DNA of 64,000 nucleotides from Hoylesella buccalis ATCC 35310 (GTDB taxonomy: Bacteria; Bacteroidota; Bacteroidia; Bacteroidales; Bacteroidaceae). The stretch lies in NCBI RefSeq assembly GCF_025151385.1, contig NZ_CP102287.1, positions 744,001-808,000 of the forward strand, read 5' to 3'. The position numbers and the translations under genes are program-made. The notes beneath the pieces are model-generated. The model saw nothing but the letters and a program-made list of their open reading frames with translations, had not been told where the DNA came from and searched no databases. Of the stretch, positions 63,198-64,000 are shown piece by piece; within the stretch, counting starts at the first letter, position 1; every line of letters begins with the position of its first letter.

Positions 63198-64000
63198 ATG
63201 AAAGCATTAACAAAAACTGATTTCCATTTCGATGGACAAAAGAGTGTTTACCATGGCAAAGTACGTGATGTTTATAACATCAACGATGACTTGATCGTGA
63301 TGGTTGCAACTGACAGAATCTCTGCATTCGACGTGATTCTACCTAAGGGAATTCCATTCAAAGGACAGGTTCTCAATCAGATAGCTGCCAAATTTCTTGA
63401 CTCTACCAAAGACATCTGCCCCAACTGGAAGATTGCCACACCAGACCCAATGGTGACAGTAGGCGTAAAATGTGAAGGCTTTCGTGTAGAAATGATCATC
63501 CGGAGCATTCTAACGGGCAGCGCTTGGCGCGAATATAAGGCAGGAGCCAGAGAGCTTTGTGGCGTGAAATTGCCCGATGGCATGAAGGAAAACGAACGTT
63601 TCCCAGAGCCAATCGTCACACCAACAACCAAGGCTGACGAAGGACACGACCTCAACATCTCAAAAGAAGAAATCATCAGTCAGGGGATTGTTCCGGCAGA
63701 AGATTACGCCATCATCGAGGATTACACGCGCAAATTGTTCGCTCGTGGACAGGAAATTGCAGCCAAACAAGGACTGATTCTTGTAGACACTAAGTATGAG
63801 TTTGGCAAAAAAGACGGTAAGATTTATCTCATTGACGAAATTCATACCCCAGACTCCAGTCGTTACTTCTACGCCGATGGCTATGAGGAGAAGTTGGCAA
63901 AAGGTGAACCACAGAAGCAATTGTCAAAAGAGTTTGTACGTCAATGGCTCATCGAACACGACTTCATGAACGAGCCTGGGCAGACCGTGCCAGAGATTAC
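63198..64000 (+). CDS. purC: Phosphoribosylaminoimidazole-succinocarboxamide synthase (3' end outside the window)
   Basis: SAICAR synthetase of purine synthesis, joining aspartate to CAIR with ATP. About 267 codons are visible from ATG 63198; the frame is open to the window end. Recognisable motifs: [10 protein letters not shown] (nucleotide loop), [31 protein letters not shown], the [12 protein letters not shown] site, [17 protein letters not shown] and [14 protein letters not shown] (Asp-containing metal site). This matches the longer (about 310-residue) form common in Bacteroidetes. It is linked to phoH upstream. Confidence 0.95.
   Translation, partial: MKALTKTDFHFDGQKSVYHGKVRDVYNINDDLIVMVATDRISAFDVILPKGIPFKGQVLNQIAAKFLDSTKDICPNWKIATPDPMVTVGVKCEGFRVEMIIRSILTGSAWREYKAGARELCGVKLPDGMKENERFPEPIVTPTTKADEGHDLNISKEEIISQGIVPAEDYAIIEDYTRKLFARGQEIAAKQGLILVDTKYEFGKKDGKIYLIDEIHTPDSSRYFYADGYEEKLAKGEPQKQLSKEFVRQWLIEHDFMNEPGQTVPEI

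Noticed and set aside
1..64000. tRNA, rRNA, tmRNA or SRP RNA genes
   Set aside because: No cloverleaf with a T-loop GGTTCGAATC-type core or other RNA-gene signature was recognised by eye; short divergent RNAs could be missed without a covariance search.

Overview
This window is about 64 kb of chromosome from a member of the Bacteroidales, most likely Prevotella in the broad sense. The evidence is a SusC/SusD-type polysaccharide locus, promoters of the Bacteroidetes form (TTTG near -33, TAnnTTTG near -7), a GLPGLI-family gene, a HU-CCDC81/SPOR protein, a long urocanase, and an rpsF-rpsR-rplI operon without ssb. No rRNA or tRNA gene was recognised. The genus assignment is inference.

Layout. 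1-2.2 kb: the 3' part of a GH89 alpha-N-acetylglucosaminidase and a stand-alone ECF sigma factor. 2.4-7.3 kb: rpsF-rpsR-rplI, a small membrane protein, a lipoprotein, rfbC, a HU-like/SPOR protein and a zinc-ribbon/FHA protein. 7.3-11.6 kb: an ADP-ribosylglycohydrolase, then a GLPGLI protein paired with an outer-membrane receptor. 12.7-20.1 kb: a six-gene run ftsE, aspartokinase, lysA, GT2, a glycosyltransferase-like fragment and class III fbp, closed by a strong terminator. 20.2-26.8 kb: a complete histidine-to-glutamate operon (ftcD-hutU-hutH-hutI). 27.4-34.7 kb: a UvrD/PcrA helicase, mtgA, an OmpA lipoprotein, proS and a YidE-type transporter. 35.7-43.0 kb: a four-gene polysaccharide locus (SusC, SusD, SusE/F-like, GH76) aimed at alpha-1,6-mannan. 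43.1-44.5 kb: a complete IS4-family element sitting in the transcription terminator of that locus. 44.7-51.9 kb: rlmD-ansA facing a GH20 / nagB / NagB-like-PIG-L operon for amino sugars. 52.6-64 kb: hflX, a DUF4954 protein, an M16 peptidase, class I fumarase, a small exported protein, a DUF5715 protein, phoH and the 5' part of purC.

The most unusual signal is not a gene. Long intergenic regions hold copies of a roughly 350-bp non-coding element. The three clear copies are 27003-27360 (inverted), 35014-35363 and 52121-52473. Each has a conserved left end around TCTAGAAAAAA, then about five degenerate units spaced 21-23 bp (core CAATGCTTTT), then a hairpin with CGTATTT arms, then a right end with AAGAATAAGA or GTTGTCAAGAAAATTC. 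Two copies share the same unit spacing series (23, 22, 21, 22). A diverged copy lies at about 12.2-12.45 kb and a fragment of the array at 44492-44581. I know of no named family with this layout.

Other points of interest: a NagB-like domain that has lost all four residues of the NagB active site while fused to a PIG-L deacetylase; hairpin terminators between genes of the hut and nag operons; a nearly leaderless GTG-start gene; and perfect inverted repeats at gene ends.
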